A model generated the notes under the pieces. It worked only from the letters and a program-made list of their open reading frames with translations, had not been told where the DNA came from and did not search any database. From Aureimonas altamirensis (GTDB lineage Bacteria > Pseudomonadota > Alphaproteobacteria > Rhizobiales > Rhizobiaceae), in assembly GCF_023702225.1 (NCBI RefSeq), contig NZ_JAMQCO010000001.1, forward strand, positions 1 through 64,000: a stretch of 64,000 bases of DNA. The letters run 5' to 3'. Positions 46,961-55,937 of this stretch are shown here, one piece after another. A program made the position numbers and the translations under genes. Positions within the stretch are counted from its first letter, which is position 1, and each line of letters opens with the position of its first letter.

Positions 46961-48484
46961 ATGGCCAAACGTCCGAAATCCCCCAAATCCGAGGCGGGCA
47001 CCCCCTCGAGGATCAAGAAGAACGGACAGGTCAGGACAGGCGCCCCCGCCATCGGCGAAAGCGGGCGCAGCGTGACCTCCTTCGCCAAGGCGACGCGCAA
47101 GCGGCCGGCCTTCCTCGATTCCCGGCGCGGCGTCGCCGACATGGACGAGGCGCGCGAATGGCTCGCCGAGCGCCGGATCGAGGATGTGGAGTGCATCACC
47201 CCCGACCTGGCCGGCGTCGCACGCGGCAAGATGATGCCCGCCAAGAAATTCACCGGCAACACCTCGCTGGCGCTGCCGTCGGCCCTCTTCATGCACACGA
47301 TATCGGGCGAGTATCCGGAAGAGACGGGCAGTTTCCGCTATTCGCCCAACGATGGCGACCTGAAACTGGTGCCGGACTTCTCCACCATCGCCGAAGTCCC
47401 GTGGGAGACGGACCCGACGGCGGCCATCATCTGCGACCTCGTGGACGTCAACGGCAAGGCGGTCGGTTACACGCCGCGCAACGTGCTGAAGCGCGTCGTG
47501 GAGCTTTACGAGGACAAGGGCTGGCGCCCCATCGTCGCGCCCGAGATCGAGTTCTATCTGGTTTCGCGCAACGTCGACCCGGATTATCCGCTGACGCCGC
47601 CCATAGGCCGCTCGGGCCGGCAGATCCAGAGCGGCCAGAGCTATTCCATCGGCGGCATCAATGAATTCGACGAACTGATCGACGATATCTATCACTTTTC
47701 CGACCGGCAGGGCCTGGAGATCGACACGCTGATCCACGAGGACGGCGCCGCCCAGCTGGAAATCAACCTGCGCCACGGCAACCCGATCGAGCTGGCCGAC
47801 CAGGTCTTCATGTTCAAGCGCACCATCCGGGAAGCGGCGCTGAAGCACGATATCTATGCAACCTTCATGGCCAAGCCGATCCAGGGCCAGCCGGGCTCGG
47901 CCATGCACATACACCAGTCCGTCGTGGACCGCAGGACGGGCGCCAACGTCTTTTCCGATCCGGACGGGTCGCCCTCGCAGCTGTTCCACCATTTCATCGG
48001 CGGCATGCAGCGCTATGTCCCGGCCGCGCTGGTGATGATGGCGCCCTATGTCAACTCCTACCGGCGCCTGACGCACGGGATGAGCGCGCCCACCAACAAT
48101 GCCTGGGGCTACGACAACCGCACCACGGCCTTCCGCGTGCCGACGTCCGAACCTGCGGCACGGCGGGTGGAGAACCGCCTCCCGTCATCCGACGCCAATC
48201 CCTATCTGGCGCTGGCCGCCTCGCTGGCATGCGGCTATCTCGGCATGACGGAGGGGATCGAGCCGGACCAGCCGACAGACCGCACCGTCAACGAGGACGG
48301 GGTCATCTCGTTGCCGCGCGGCCTTTTGGAAGCGGTCGCGGCCTTCGAGGCGGAAGACTCGTTCCAGAACGTGCTGGGCCGCGAGTTTCTGGCCACCTAT
48401 GCCGGCATCAAGCGCGGCGAATTCGAAACCTTCATGCAGGTCATCAGCCCCTGGGAACGGGAGTTCCTCCTACTCAATGTCTGA
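46961..48484 (+). CDS. glutamine synthetase family protein, gamma-glutamylputrescine synthetase-like (PuuA-like)
   Basis: The 507-residue protein has the GS catalytic fold: metal-binding PEIEFYL, HEDGAAQLEINL, the nucleotide-site GSAMHIHQSV, and the PTNNAWGYDNRTTAFRVP motif of the non-glutamine GS branch. PuuA ligates glutamate to putrescine. The C-terminal part overlaps the next gene, a PuuB-like oxidase. The first 65-70 residues are a Lys/Arg/Ser-rich, probably disordered extension not seen in the usual family start. Another amine than putrescine is possible. Confidence 0.9.
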   Translation: MAKRPKSPKSEAGTPSRIKKNGQVRTGAPAIGESGRSVTSFAKATRKRPAFLDSRRGVADMDEAREWLAERRIEDVECITPDLAGVARGKMMPAKKFTGNTSLALPSALFMHTISGEYPEETGSFRYSPNDGDLKLVPDFSTIAEVPWETDPTAAIICDLVDVNGKAVGYTPRNVLKRVVELYEDKGWRPIVAPEIEFYLVSRNVDPDYPLTPPIGRSGRQIQSGQSYSIGGINEFDELIDDIYHFSDRQGLEIDTLIHEDGAAQLEINLRHGNPIELADQVFMFKRTIREAALKHDIYATFMAKPIQGQPGSAMHIHQSVVDRRTGANVFSDPDGSPSQLFHHFIGGMQRYVPAALVMMAPYVNSYRRLTHGMSAPTNNAWGYDNRTTAFRVPTSEPAARRVENRLPSSDANPYLALAASLACGYLGMTEGIEPDQPTDRTVNEDGVISLPRGLLEAVAAFEAEDSFQNVLGREFLATYAGIKRGEFETFMQVISPWEREFLLLNV

Positions 48485-49769
48485 GGCCGGCTACCAGTCT
48501 CCCATTTCACCGGGCCGCTCCTTCTACGAGGATTCGATCGCCGAGCGGCCACGCCACCCGCGCCTGGACGGCAACCGGCAGGCCGATGTCGTGATCGTGG
48601 GGGGCGGCTTCACGGGCCTGTCCGCTGCCGCGCATCTTGCGCAGGGCGGGGCGAGCGTCGTTCTTCTGGAGGCGGCCCGCCTGGGCGACGGGGCGTCCGG
48701 CCGAAACGGCGGGCAGTTCGGCACCGGCCAACGGCTGTGGCCCGAAGAGCTGGAGCCGCGCATCGGCCTGCAGGGCAGCCGCGCCCTGTTCGACCTCGCC
48801 GAGGATGCCAAACGCCACCTTCTGGGCTTCATGGCGCGGCATGGCATCGATGCCGATCTCGGCACGGGCCAATTGTCGGTCGTCCATCGCAAGCGACTGG
48901 CGGCGGAGTACCGGGCCCACGCCGAGCATATGGCCAGCCACTACGACTACCCCCATCTGTCCTGGCACGAGCCGGCCGACATGGCCGCGCTTCTCGGCTC
49001 GGACAGCTATCATGGCGGCCTGCGCGACGCCGCGACCTTCCACCTGAACCCCATGAAGCTCCTCGTCGGAACGGCGCGCGTTGCGCACGAGGCAGGCGCG
49101 ACGCTGCACGAGCAAAGTCCGGTGACGCGGCTGGAGCCTGTCGCAGAAGGCATTCGCGCCCATACCCCCTTCGGCGTCGTGACGGCCGCGAGGGCGCTCG
49201 TCGCCACCAACGGCCATGGCGGATCGCTGGAGCCGCGCGCCGGCGCCCACATCATGCCCATCCGCTCCTACATCGCGGCGACGGCCCCGCTGGCGGAGCC
49301 GGAGCGCGTGCTTCCCGGCGGCGAAGCCGTGGACGATTCCCGCTTCGTCGTGCGCTATTTCCGCAAGAGCGCCGACAACCGGCTGCTGTTCGGAGGCCGC
49401 GAGGCCTATATGAGCGGCGAAGGCGATATAGCCGGCCCGCTGCGGCGGCTGATCGGCAGCCTGTATCCGCACCTCGAAGGCGTCGATTTCACACATGCAT
49501 GGGGCGGCACGGTGGGCATAACAATGACCCGCATGCCTTTCGTGGATGCGCCCCGGCCCGGCCTGACGGTCATCGGTGGCTTTTCAGGCCACGGCGTCAT
49601 GCTGTCGAACTATTTCGGGCGGCTCTATGCGGAGCTCGCGCTGGGATCGGCGGACGGGCTTGCGCCCGTGCGCGCGCTGGACGTGCCGGCCTTTCCCGGC
49701 GGTCCGCGGTTCCGCTCCGCGCTATTGTTCCTGGCCATGACATGGTTTTCGCTCCGCGACCGGTTGTGA
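48477..49769 (+). CDS. FAD-dependent oxidoreductase, gamma-glutamylputrescine oxidase-like (PuuB-like)
   Basis: The 430-residue DAO-family flavoprotein has the FAD Rossmann motif VVIVGGGFTGLSAA near residue 40, the downstream SGRNGGQFGTGQ block typical of PuuB, and the GGFSGHGVMLSNYFG C-terminal FAD segment. PuuB oxidises gamma-glutamylputrescine to the aldehyde. The start ATG (48477) overlaps the preceding GS-like gene by 8 bases, so the two are translationally linked. PuuC and PuuD homologues are not in the window. Confidence 0.92.
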   Translation: MSEAGYQSPISPGRSFYEDSIAERPRHPRLDGNRQADVVIVGGGFTGLSAAAHLAQGGASVVLLEAARLGDGASGRNGGQFGTGQRLWPEELEPRIGLQGSRALFDLAEDAKRHLLGFMARHGIDADLGTGQLSVVHRKRLAAEYRAHAEHMASHYDYPHLSWHEPADMAALLGSDSYHGGLRDAATFHLNPMKLLVGTARVAHEAGATLHEQSPVTRLEPVAEGIRAHTPFGVVTAARALVATNGHGGSLEPRAGAHIMPIRSYIAATAPLAEPERVLPGGEAVDDSRFVVRYFRKSADNRLLFGGREAYMSGEGDIAGPLRRLIGSLYPHLEGVDFTHAWGGTVGITMTRMPFVDAPRPGLTVIGGFSGHGVMLSNYFGRLYAELALGSADGLAPVRALDVPAFPGGPRFRSALLFLAMTWFSLRDRL

Positions 49770-49803
49770 TAACCGACAGTAGAAACTCGTCTGAAGGCTG
49801 CAA

Positions 49804-50418
49804 ATGAGCGTCGACGCAAATGCTTTCCCACGTCTCCGGTTTCGCCTGCGTGCCGAGACCCAAAGCCAGCACGAGGCGTTGGACCGGTCCTTCGCCGGGC
49901 TGCTGCCGGTGCCCGAGATTGCGGCCTACCGCCATTTCCTCCGCATGAACCATGCGGCCCATGACGGAGTGGAGGCGTGGCTGGCCGCGACGCCGCTGAC
50001 GGAGTGGCTGCCGGAATGGCCGGAATGGAGCCGGCTCGCCGACCTTGAGGCGGACATGGACGTCATGGGTCTGGCGCCGGTCGCCATGCCGCCCTTCGCG
50101 CCCGGAGCCGGCGAGCTGCCGGAAGCCGTTGGCGTCGCCTATGTGCTCGAAGGCTCCCGGCTCGGGGCGGTCTTCATGCATCGCGCCTTCGAGAAAGCCG
50201 GCGCATCCGCGCGGATGCCGGGCGCAAGCTTCCGCTACCTCCGCTGTTCCGGCGAGGGCAAGCGCTTCTCCCACCTGACCGCGCGAATGGACGATCTTGC
50301 CTTTGCGCAGGAGGAGACGGAACGCAGCATAGGGGCCGCTCGTTCTACCTTCGATTATTTCATGAGGGCGCGCGACGACGCGGCCTCCTCAGCCGACAGG
50401 GTCATGGTGCCGGTTTGA
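49804..50418 (+). CDS. heme oxygenase (biliverdin-producing)
   Basis: The 204-residue alpha-helical protein belongs to the bacterial HO superfamily. The probable proximal heme ligand is His23 in ETQSQHEALD, and the distal helix carries the Gly-rich EGSRLGAVFM. Heme oxygenase opens heme to biliverdin, CO and iron. Its stop overlaps the start of the bacteriophytochrome gene (TTGA), the standard bphO-bphP pairing, so it very likely supplies the phytochrome's chromophore. Confidence 0.88.
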   Translation: MSVDANAFPRLRFRLRAETQSQHEALDRSFAGLLPVPEIAAYRHFLRMNHAAHDGVEAWLAATPLTEWLPEWPEWSRLADLEADMDVMGLAPVAMPPFAPGAGELPEAVGVAYVLEGSRLGAVFMHRAFEKAGASARMPGASFRYLRCSGEGKRFSHLTARMDDLAFAQEETERSIGAARSTFDYFMRARDDAASSADRVMVPV

Positions 50419-53009
50419 CATCTCAGGATAATGCGCTTTCCTTCGTAGCCGACCTGACCAATTGCGAGCGCGAGCCCATCCAGTTCCTGGGCTCGATACA
50501 GCCCATCGGCTTTCTGGTCTGCGTATCGACGGACTGGCTGGTACAGCGCATTTCCGCGAACATATCCGATTACGTCGATCGCACCGTGGACGACCTTCTG
50601 GGCGAACCGCTGGAGCTGCTGCTTCCGGCCGCAACGCTGCATACGCTGCGTGGCCGGCTGCAGGTGCTGGCCTCGCCCGACAGCGCCGAGCGCCTTTTCG
50701 GCATCGACCTGTTCCAGGACGGACGCCTGTTCGACGTAGCCCTGCACCTGTCGGCGCAATCGATCATCATCGAGGCGGAGCCCTCTGCGGGCAGCGGTTA
50801 CAACCCCGGCGTCCTCATCAAGAACATGATCACGCGGATCCACCGCACGGATACGCTGGAGAACCTCTACCGGGAATGCGTCCGGCAGTTGCGCGGCGTT
50901 ACCGGCTTCGACCGCGTGATGCTGTACCGCTTCTCCCCGGACAATTCAGGCCACGTCATAGCGGAATCGGCCCGAAGCGGGATCGGATCCTTCCTCGACC
51001 TGCATTACCCCTCGACCGACATTCCGGCGCAGGCGCGCAGCCTGTATGTGCGCAATCCCATCCGCATCATCGCCGATGTCGACGCGGTCGCCGTGCCGGT
51101 CGTGCCGACGCAGGACCCAATGGGGCAGTTGCTGGACCTGTCGCTTGCCGGCTCGCGCAGCGTATCGCCCATCCATCTGGAATATCTGCGCAACATGGGC
51201 GTCGGTGCGTCCCTGTCGGTCTCCGTCATCATCGACGGGAAGTTGTGGGGCCTGTTCGCCCTGCATCACTATCAGCCGCGTGTGCTCGGCATGGAGTTGC
51301 GGTCTGCCGTGGAGCTTTTCGGTCAGATCGTCTCGCTGACGATCGAAGGCCGCCTCAACAAGGAACGGCGGCTTCTGGAAGAAGCCGCGCGCGACCTGCA
51401 CGACCGCTTCATAGCAAAGATCGTCGCGGCGACGCCGTCCATCGAAGCGATCGCCGATTTCGCCGAGGAACTGCGCGCCATCATTCCCAATGACGGCTTC
51501 GCCGTATGGGCGAAGGGCGAGGCGAAGCTGTTCGGGCAGACGCCGACTGCCGAAGAGGTCCAGGCCCTCGCCCGCTTTCTCAACCGCGCCGGCGCCAGCC
51601 GTATCTATGCGACCGACAATCTTTCCGCCGTCCATCCGCCCGCGGCCGACTACGTCGAACGCGCCGCCGGCGTTCTCGCCGTGCCGATTTCGCGGTCGCC
51701 GCGCGACTATCTCCTGTTCTTCAGGCGCGAGCTCGTGCAGACGGTCACCTGGGCGGGCGACCCCTCCACCAAGGAGCGGACGGTCGGGCCGCATGGCGTC
51801 AGGCTGACCCCGCGCAAAAGCTTCGAGGCCTGGAAGGAAACCGTCTACGGCCGGTCCGAAAGCTTTTCCGAGGCGACGTTCAAGGCTGCGGAATCGCTGC
51901 GGATCAGCATCCTGGAAATTTTGCTTCGCTTCAACGAGGAAAGCGAGCGCCAGCAGAGCCTGGCGACGCAGCGGCAGGAATTGCTGATCGCCGAGCTGAA
52001 CCATCGGGTGCGGAACATCCTGAGCCTGATGCGCGCCATCGTGGCCCAGTCCAAGCCGGGCGCGAAGTCGATCGAGGATTTCGGCCGCATCATTTCCGGA
52101 CGGGTGCAGGCGCTGGCCCGGGCGCACGACCAGCTGACCGCGGACAATTTCAAACCGGTGCTGCTCAGCAGCATCGTCCATACGGAAGTTTCGGCCTATA
52201 TCGGCAACAAGGCGTCGCGCGTGGAGGTGAAGGGGCCGGCCGTGACGGTCGAGGCATCCGCGTTTTCCACGCTTGCACTCGTCTTCCACGAACTCGTGAC
52301 GAACTCGGCCAAGTATGGGGCGCTCTCGGATTCGACCGGCAGCGTGCATGTGGAAACGGCGATCGACCACGACGGCAATTGCCGCATCACTTGGCGCGAG
52401 GCCGGCGGCCCCGCCGTCACCGCGCCGACGCGGCGCGGCTTCGGCACCACCATCATCGAGCGCTCGATACCGCACGACCTTGGCGGCGAAGCCCGGCTCG
52501 ATTACCGTCTGTCGGGCCTCGTCGCCACTTTCCTGCTCCCGGAACGCAGTTTCCGGCCGTCGTCGCAGGTGCAGGGCGGCGACCTTCGAGCCCCTATGAA
52601 GGAGGCCGCCGCCATGATGGAAGCGCAGCAGCTTAGTCTCGACGGGCTGTCCGGCCTGATCGTCGAAGACAACATGATCATTTCGCTGGATGCCGAGCAG
52701 TTGATGCTGGACCATGGCATGAAGACTGTCTTCATCGCAGCCAGCGTCGGCGACGCCCAGGCCATCATCGACAGCGAGACCGTCGATGTCGCCCTTCTGG
52801 ACGTCAATCTCGGCATGGAAACGTCGTTTGCGCTGGTTCCGCGGTTGAACGACCGCAAGATCCCCTACGTCTTCGTCACGGGTTACGGCGAAAAGGTGGA
52901 ACTGCCGGCCGAGGCCGGATCGGCCCAGGCGATCCGCAAGCCTTTCGCCTCGGACGACCTTCTGGCCGCGCTGACCGTCGCGCTTGGGCGCTCGGCCCCC
53001 CGGGGATAA
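50415..53009 (+). CDS. bacteriophytochrome histidine kinase (HWE type) with C-terminal receiver domain
   Basis: The 864-residue red/far-red sensor has PAS-GAF-PHY domains over about residues 1-510. The chromophore Cys17 sits in LTNCEREPIQF, the GAF PxSDIP-type motif is PSTDIPAQAR, conserved His occur in SPIHLEYL and FALHHYQ, and the PHY tongue PRxSF is PRKSF. The HisKA_2/HWE kinase has the phospho-His530 in AELNHRVRNIL, and a receiver domain ends the protein with Asp796. The PAS loop reads IQPIG where IQPHG is usual. The start is TTG at 50415, overlapping the heme oxygenase gene. Confidence 0.95.
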   Translation: MTSQDNALSFVADLTNCEREPIQFLGSIQPIGFLVCVSTDWLVQRISANISDYVDRTVDDLLGEPLELLLPAATLHTLRGRLQVLASPDSAERLFGIDLFQDGRLFDVALHLSAQSIIIEAEPSAGSGYNPGVLIKNMITRIHRTDTLENLYRECVRQLRGVTGFDRVMLYRFSPDNSGHVIAESARSGIGSFLDLHYPSTDIPAQARSLYVRNPIRIIADVDAVAVPVVPTQDPMGQLLDLSLAGSRSVSPIHLEYLRNMGVGASLSVSVIIDGKLWGLFALHHYQPRVLGMELRSAVELFGQIVSLTIEGRLNKERRLLEEAARDLHDRFIAKIVAATPSIEAIADFAEELRAIIPNDGFAVWAKGEAKLFGQTPTAEEVQALARFLNRAGASRIYATDNLSAVHPPAADYVERAAGVLAVPISRSPRDYLLFFRRELVQTVTWAGDPSTKERTVGPHGVRLTPRKSFEAWKETVYGRSESFSEATFKAAESLRISILEILLRFNEESERQQSLATQRQELLIAELNHRVRNILSLMRAIVAQSKPGAKSIEDFGRIISGRVQALARAHDQLTADNFKPVLLSSIVHTEVSAYIGNKASRVEVKGPAVTVEASAFSTLALVFHELVTNSAKYGALSDSTGSVHVETAIDHDGNCRITWREAGGPAVTAPTRRGFGTTIIERSIPHDLGGEARLDYRLSGLVATFLLPERSFRPSSQVQGGDLRAPMKEAAAMMEAQQLSLDGLSGLIVEDNMIISLDAEQLMLDHGMKTVFIAASVGDAQAIIDSETVDVALLDVNLGMETSFALVPRLNDRKIPYVFVTGYGEKVELPAEAGSAQAIRKPFASDDLLAALTVALGRSAPRG

Positions 53010-53016
53010 GGCCGCG

Positions 53017-53493
53017 TCAGACCAGCCCGCGTGAGCGGCAGAACTCCACCCGATCGAACATCGTATCGGTCTGCATGACGGAAAAATGTGGGCTACCATC
53101 CGGCGCGCGCGTCAGATGCCCGACGAAAAGCATCATCCGCGCATCGCCGCCGCTCTGGTGCATGGACTGGGCCAGTCCGCAGAGTTCGACGACACCGGCC
53201 GTGCGCGTACGGGCCTGCACCCGCACGACGCGTCCGCTTGCCGGGTCCGAAAGCTGCGGGGCCACCGCCTTCAGGATCTGGTCCAGCTCGGCCTCGTCCG
53301 GCATGTAGGGCTGTCCGTGCGGCGCCTTCTCGGCCTTGCGCGGAAACGGCGTGAGCCGTGAATAATCATAGGTCTGGAGAGCGGTCGCGGCCGTGGAAAA
53401 ACCCGGAGCCTCGCCCGTGCCGCTGCAGCCCGACAGGGGCAGAACCGCAAGGCATAGGCCCGCATACAGGCCCGGCAAGACAACCGACTTCAC
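53017..53493 (-). CDS. small lipoprotein of unknown function
   Basis: The 158-residue protein begins with a lipoprotein signal peptide whose lipobox is PLSGC near residue 23, so it should be anchored to a membrane by a lipid-modified Cys. A GTG start at 53493 gives the classic Met-Lys signal peptide; ATGs at 53514 and 53529 are also in frame. The mature part has a few Cys (CGLAQ, EFCRS) and a region with FVGHLTRAPDGSPHFSVM. No domain recognised. It converges with the phytochrome gene. Confidence 0.75.
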   Translation of the reverse strand: MKSVVLPGLYAGLCLAVLPLSGCSGTGEAPGFSTAATALQTYDYSRLTPFPRKAEKAPHGQPYMPDEAELDQILKAVAPQLSDPASGRVVRVQARTRTAGVVELCGLAQSMHQSGGDARMMLFVGHLTRAPDGSPHFSVMQTDTMFDRVEFCRSRGLV

Positions 53494-53570
53494 GTCCCCG
53501 AATCCCCCGTCCATCACGATCGACGGCAAACTCTACCGCTTTAAGCCGCGTGGCTGGAGTCGCGAGACGG

Positions 53571-54383
53571 TCACATTCTCTGTCGTGTGGTGTTATTCGG
53601 TGAGGTGGCGTCGAAATGCACTCGCCTGTACCGCAATGCCCGCAGCCTGCCGAGATGGAAAGGCAGGAGCCGCAACTGCGTGCGCAGCCGCCGCAGCATG
53701 AAAGGCAGGTTGGCAAGGGTCGGCGCCGGGCGCCTTCGTTCGGCCTGCACGGACGACGCGCCGGCGGCAGGGCCCGGCGCGACACCCTCCCGCGCCGCGA
53801 GCACATGCTGCTGGATGGCCATGGCGGGCTCGCACACGAAGGCGAAAAGGCCGGCTTCGGCATGCAGGAAGGCATCCGCCGGCGCGGCACGGCTTGCCGC
53901 CAGCGCCAGCAGCCGCCGCGCACCCGCCGGCCACACGATATAGGCGGCCGAGCCAGCCTTGTCGCGCGCCAACGGCACGGCCGCCACATCGTCGATCAGC
54001 GGCCGCGCACCCGCCCTGCGGACGAAGCGGCGCTTGCCGAAATCCTCCAGGTTCAGGAATTCCATGCCGCCCACCGCCTCGCTGGCGCGCAGGACCTGCG
54101 GAATACGTGGCGACAGCACGGCATCGTCCTCCAGCACCAGCAGGGGCATGCCGGCGTCGGCTGCCCTTTGCCACGCCGCGCGGTGCGACAGGAAACAGGC
54201 CAGTTCCGCCCGCGACAAAGGGCGCTCCCAGCTACGCCCCAGCGTGGCGCACGTCGCATCGTCGATGGACCCTGCCTCCACCGCCGGCAGCCTCCGCAAC
54301 GACAGGCCCAGAGCCGTGGCCTGCGTTTCCATGAAGGCGCGCCGCTCCACCGCGCGGTCGAGATTGATGTAGACGGCGTCCAT
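53571..54383 (-). CDS. glycosyltransferase family 25 (LPS-type)
   Basis: The 270-residue GT25 enzyme starts AVYINLDRAVERRAFME, the family hallmark, with the donor-binding ELACFLSHRAAWQ and VLEDDAVLSP motifs around residues 60-93. Such enzymes add galactose or a related sugar to lipooligosaccharide core. The ATG at 54383 overlaps the trkH stop as TGATG, so it is coupled to trkH. The last 60 residues are Arg-rich and not part of the domain; their function is unknown. Confidence 0.88.
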   Translation of the reverse strand: MDAVYINLDRAVERRAFMETQATALGLSLRRLPAVEAGSIDDATCATLGRSWERPLSRAELACFLSHRAAWQRAADAGMPLLVLEDDAVLSPRIPQVLRASEAVGGMEFLNLEDFGKRRFVRRAGARPLIDDVAAVPLARDKAGSAAYIVWPAGARRLLALAASRAAPADAFLHAEAGLFAFVCEPAMAIQQHVLAAREGVAPGPAAGASSVQAERRRPAPTLANLPFMLRRLRTQLRLLPFHLGRLRALRYRRVHFDATSPNNTTRQRM

Positions 54384-55771
54384 CACCTGTCTCTCCAGAA
54401 GGCCGGCGACAACAGGATAAGCACGGTAACGATCTCCAGCCGCCCGACCAGCATCAGGAAGGAGAGAACCCAGAGCGCGGGATCGTCGACGGCGGAGAAA
54501 TTACCCGCCGGTCCGATGACCTCGCCGAACCCTGGCCCCGTATTGGCCACCGCCGTCAGGGCGCCCGAGAATGCCGTGACGAAATCCAGCCCCAAAGTGG
54601 CCAGCATGGCGGTACCGAGCATCAGCAGCATGAAGAACAGCGATACGAAGATGGTGACGCTCTGGATGCCGTCCGCCGAAATGTCCTTGTGCCCGTATTT
54701 CAGGGACTGGACCGAGCGCGGGCGCAGCAGCCGGCCGAAGCCGGCCTGCACTACGTTCCAAAGGATGAGGATCCGGTTGACCTTGATGCCGCCCGAGGTC
54801 GAGCCAGCGCAACCGCCGATGAACATGGCCACGAAGAAGACGCCGACGGCGGCATGCGACCAGCGTGTGAAATCCTCCGATATGAAGCCGGTGGTCGTGA
54901 TGATCGAAACGAAGTTGAAGGCGGAGCTGACCAGCGCCTCGCCCAGGCCGACCTCGTTGTGCACCATGCGCATCGCCACCAGGATAGCGGTCGCGACGAC
55001 GCAGATGCCCAGGAACAAAGGCACCTGCGGATCGCTCCAGCGCTGGAACTGCCGCGGCAGGAAGAAGCGGATATACAGGACGAAGGGAAGGGCGCCGAGC
55101 GTCATGAAGACGGTGGCGACGGCCAGGATTCCGTCATTGTCGAAATAGCCGAGACTGGCGTCCTTGGTGGAGAAGCCGCCTGTCGCAACCGTGGACATGG
55201 CGTGGTTGACGGCATCGAAATCGTCCATGCCGAACGAGCCGTAGCTGACGGCGCAGGCAACGGTGAGCACGAGGTAGACCGAGACGATGCCGCTGGCCAG
55301 TTGCTGCACGCGGGGCAGCATCTTGTCCGACCGGTCGGAACTTTCGAGATGGAACAAGGACAGGCCGCCGACGCGCAGCGACGGGAGAATCAACAGAACC
55401 ATGCCGACGATGCCGATGCCGCCGAGCCAGTTGAGGAGCGAGCGCCACAGCAGGATGCCGCGCGGCATGTCGTCGAGGCCGTTGATGACGGTGGCGCCGG
55501 TGGTGGTCAGCCCCGATACCGATTCGAAGACGGCGTCCGATACGGTCAGCCCGATGGACGCCATGTAGAGCGGCACCGCCGCCACCGCGCAGCTGACCAG
55601 CCAGACCCCCGTCACCAGCACGAAGCCGAGGCGCGGCGATGGCTGCACGCGCGGCCCGCGCGTCGCCACGGCGACGAGGGTGCAGAGCGCGGCGATCAGC
55701 AGCGAAGAGCCGACGAAGACGAGATAATCGTCGTTGCCGTCCGCGAAGTCGACCAGCGCGGGCAGCAGCAT
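54383..55771 (-). CDS. trkH: TrkH-family potassium uptake protein (N-terminus uncertain)
   Basis: The protein is at least 462 residues, with the four-repeat M1-P-M2 architecture of Trk/Ktr channels: SGLTTTGATV, STVATGGFS, ITTTGFIS and ANTGPGFGE are the selectivity-filter loops. From ATG 55771 the product starts MLLPALVDF, which is normally about 25 residues inside the first membrane helix of alphaproteobacterial TrkH. The missing residues are encoded upstream in the same frame (to about 55870), but with no ATG, GTG or TTG. The K+ partner TrkA is not in the window. Confidence 0.9.
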   Translation of the reverse strand: MLLPALVDFADGNDDYLVFVGSSLLIAALCTLVAVATRGPRVQPSPRLGFVLVTGVWLVSCAVAAVPLYMASIGLTVSDAVFESVSGLTTTGATVINGLDDMPRGILLWRSLLNWLGGIGIVGMVLLILPSLRVGGLSLFHLESSDRSDKMLPRVQQLASGIVSVYLVLTVACAVSYGSFGMDDFDAVNHAMSTVATGGFSTKDASLGYFDNDGILAVATVFMTLGALPFVLYIRFFLPRQFQRWSDPQVPLFLGICVVATAILVAMRMVHNEVGLGEALVSSAFNFVSIITTTGFISEDFTRWSHAAVGVFFVAMFIGGCAGSTSGGIKVNRILILWNVVQAGFGRLLRPRSVQSLKYGHKDISADGIQSVTIFVSLFFMLLMLGTAMLATLGLDFVTAFSGALTAVANTGPGFGEVIGPAGNFSAVDDPALWVLSFLMLVGRLEIVTVLILLSPAFWRDR

Positions 55772-55900
55772 CGCCCCGGCCAGGGCCAGGCCGAAGATCG
55801 ACGAGACATGGGATACGATCCTGAAAATACCACGCGCCCCGAGCAGACTTCGTCTTCGCCGTTCTAACGGCTTACGGCTTGTCGGGAAAGACGAGAAACC

Positions 55901-55933
55901 CCTGCCCGCGCGATGCGGCCCTGCGCGGGCAGG
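55901..55933 (-). terminator. 11-bp hairpin after the ABC exporter gene
   Basis: CCTGCCCGCGC (55901-55911) and its perfect complement (55923-55933) form a stem with an 11-base loop. On the minus strand the stem follows the ABC exporter stop by 4 bases and is followed by GGTTTCTCG, giving a moderate terminator. It separates that gene from trkH. Confidence 0.55.
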
Positions 55934-55937
55934 CCTT

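Noticed and set aside
50946-53099. 717-codon minus-strand frame opposite the phytochrome
   Set aside because: Shadow of the phytochrome gene; no recognisable domain.
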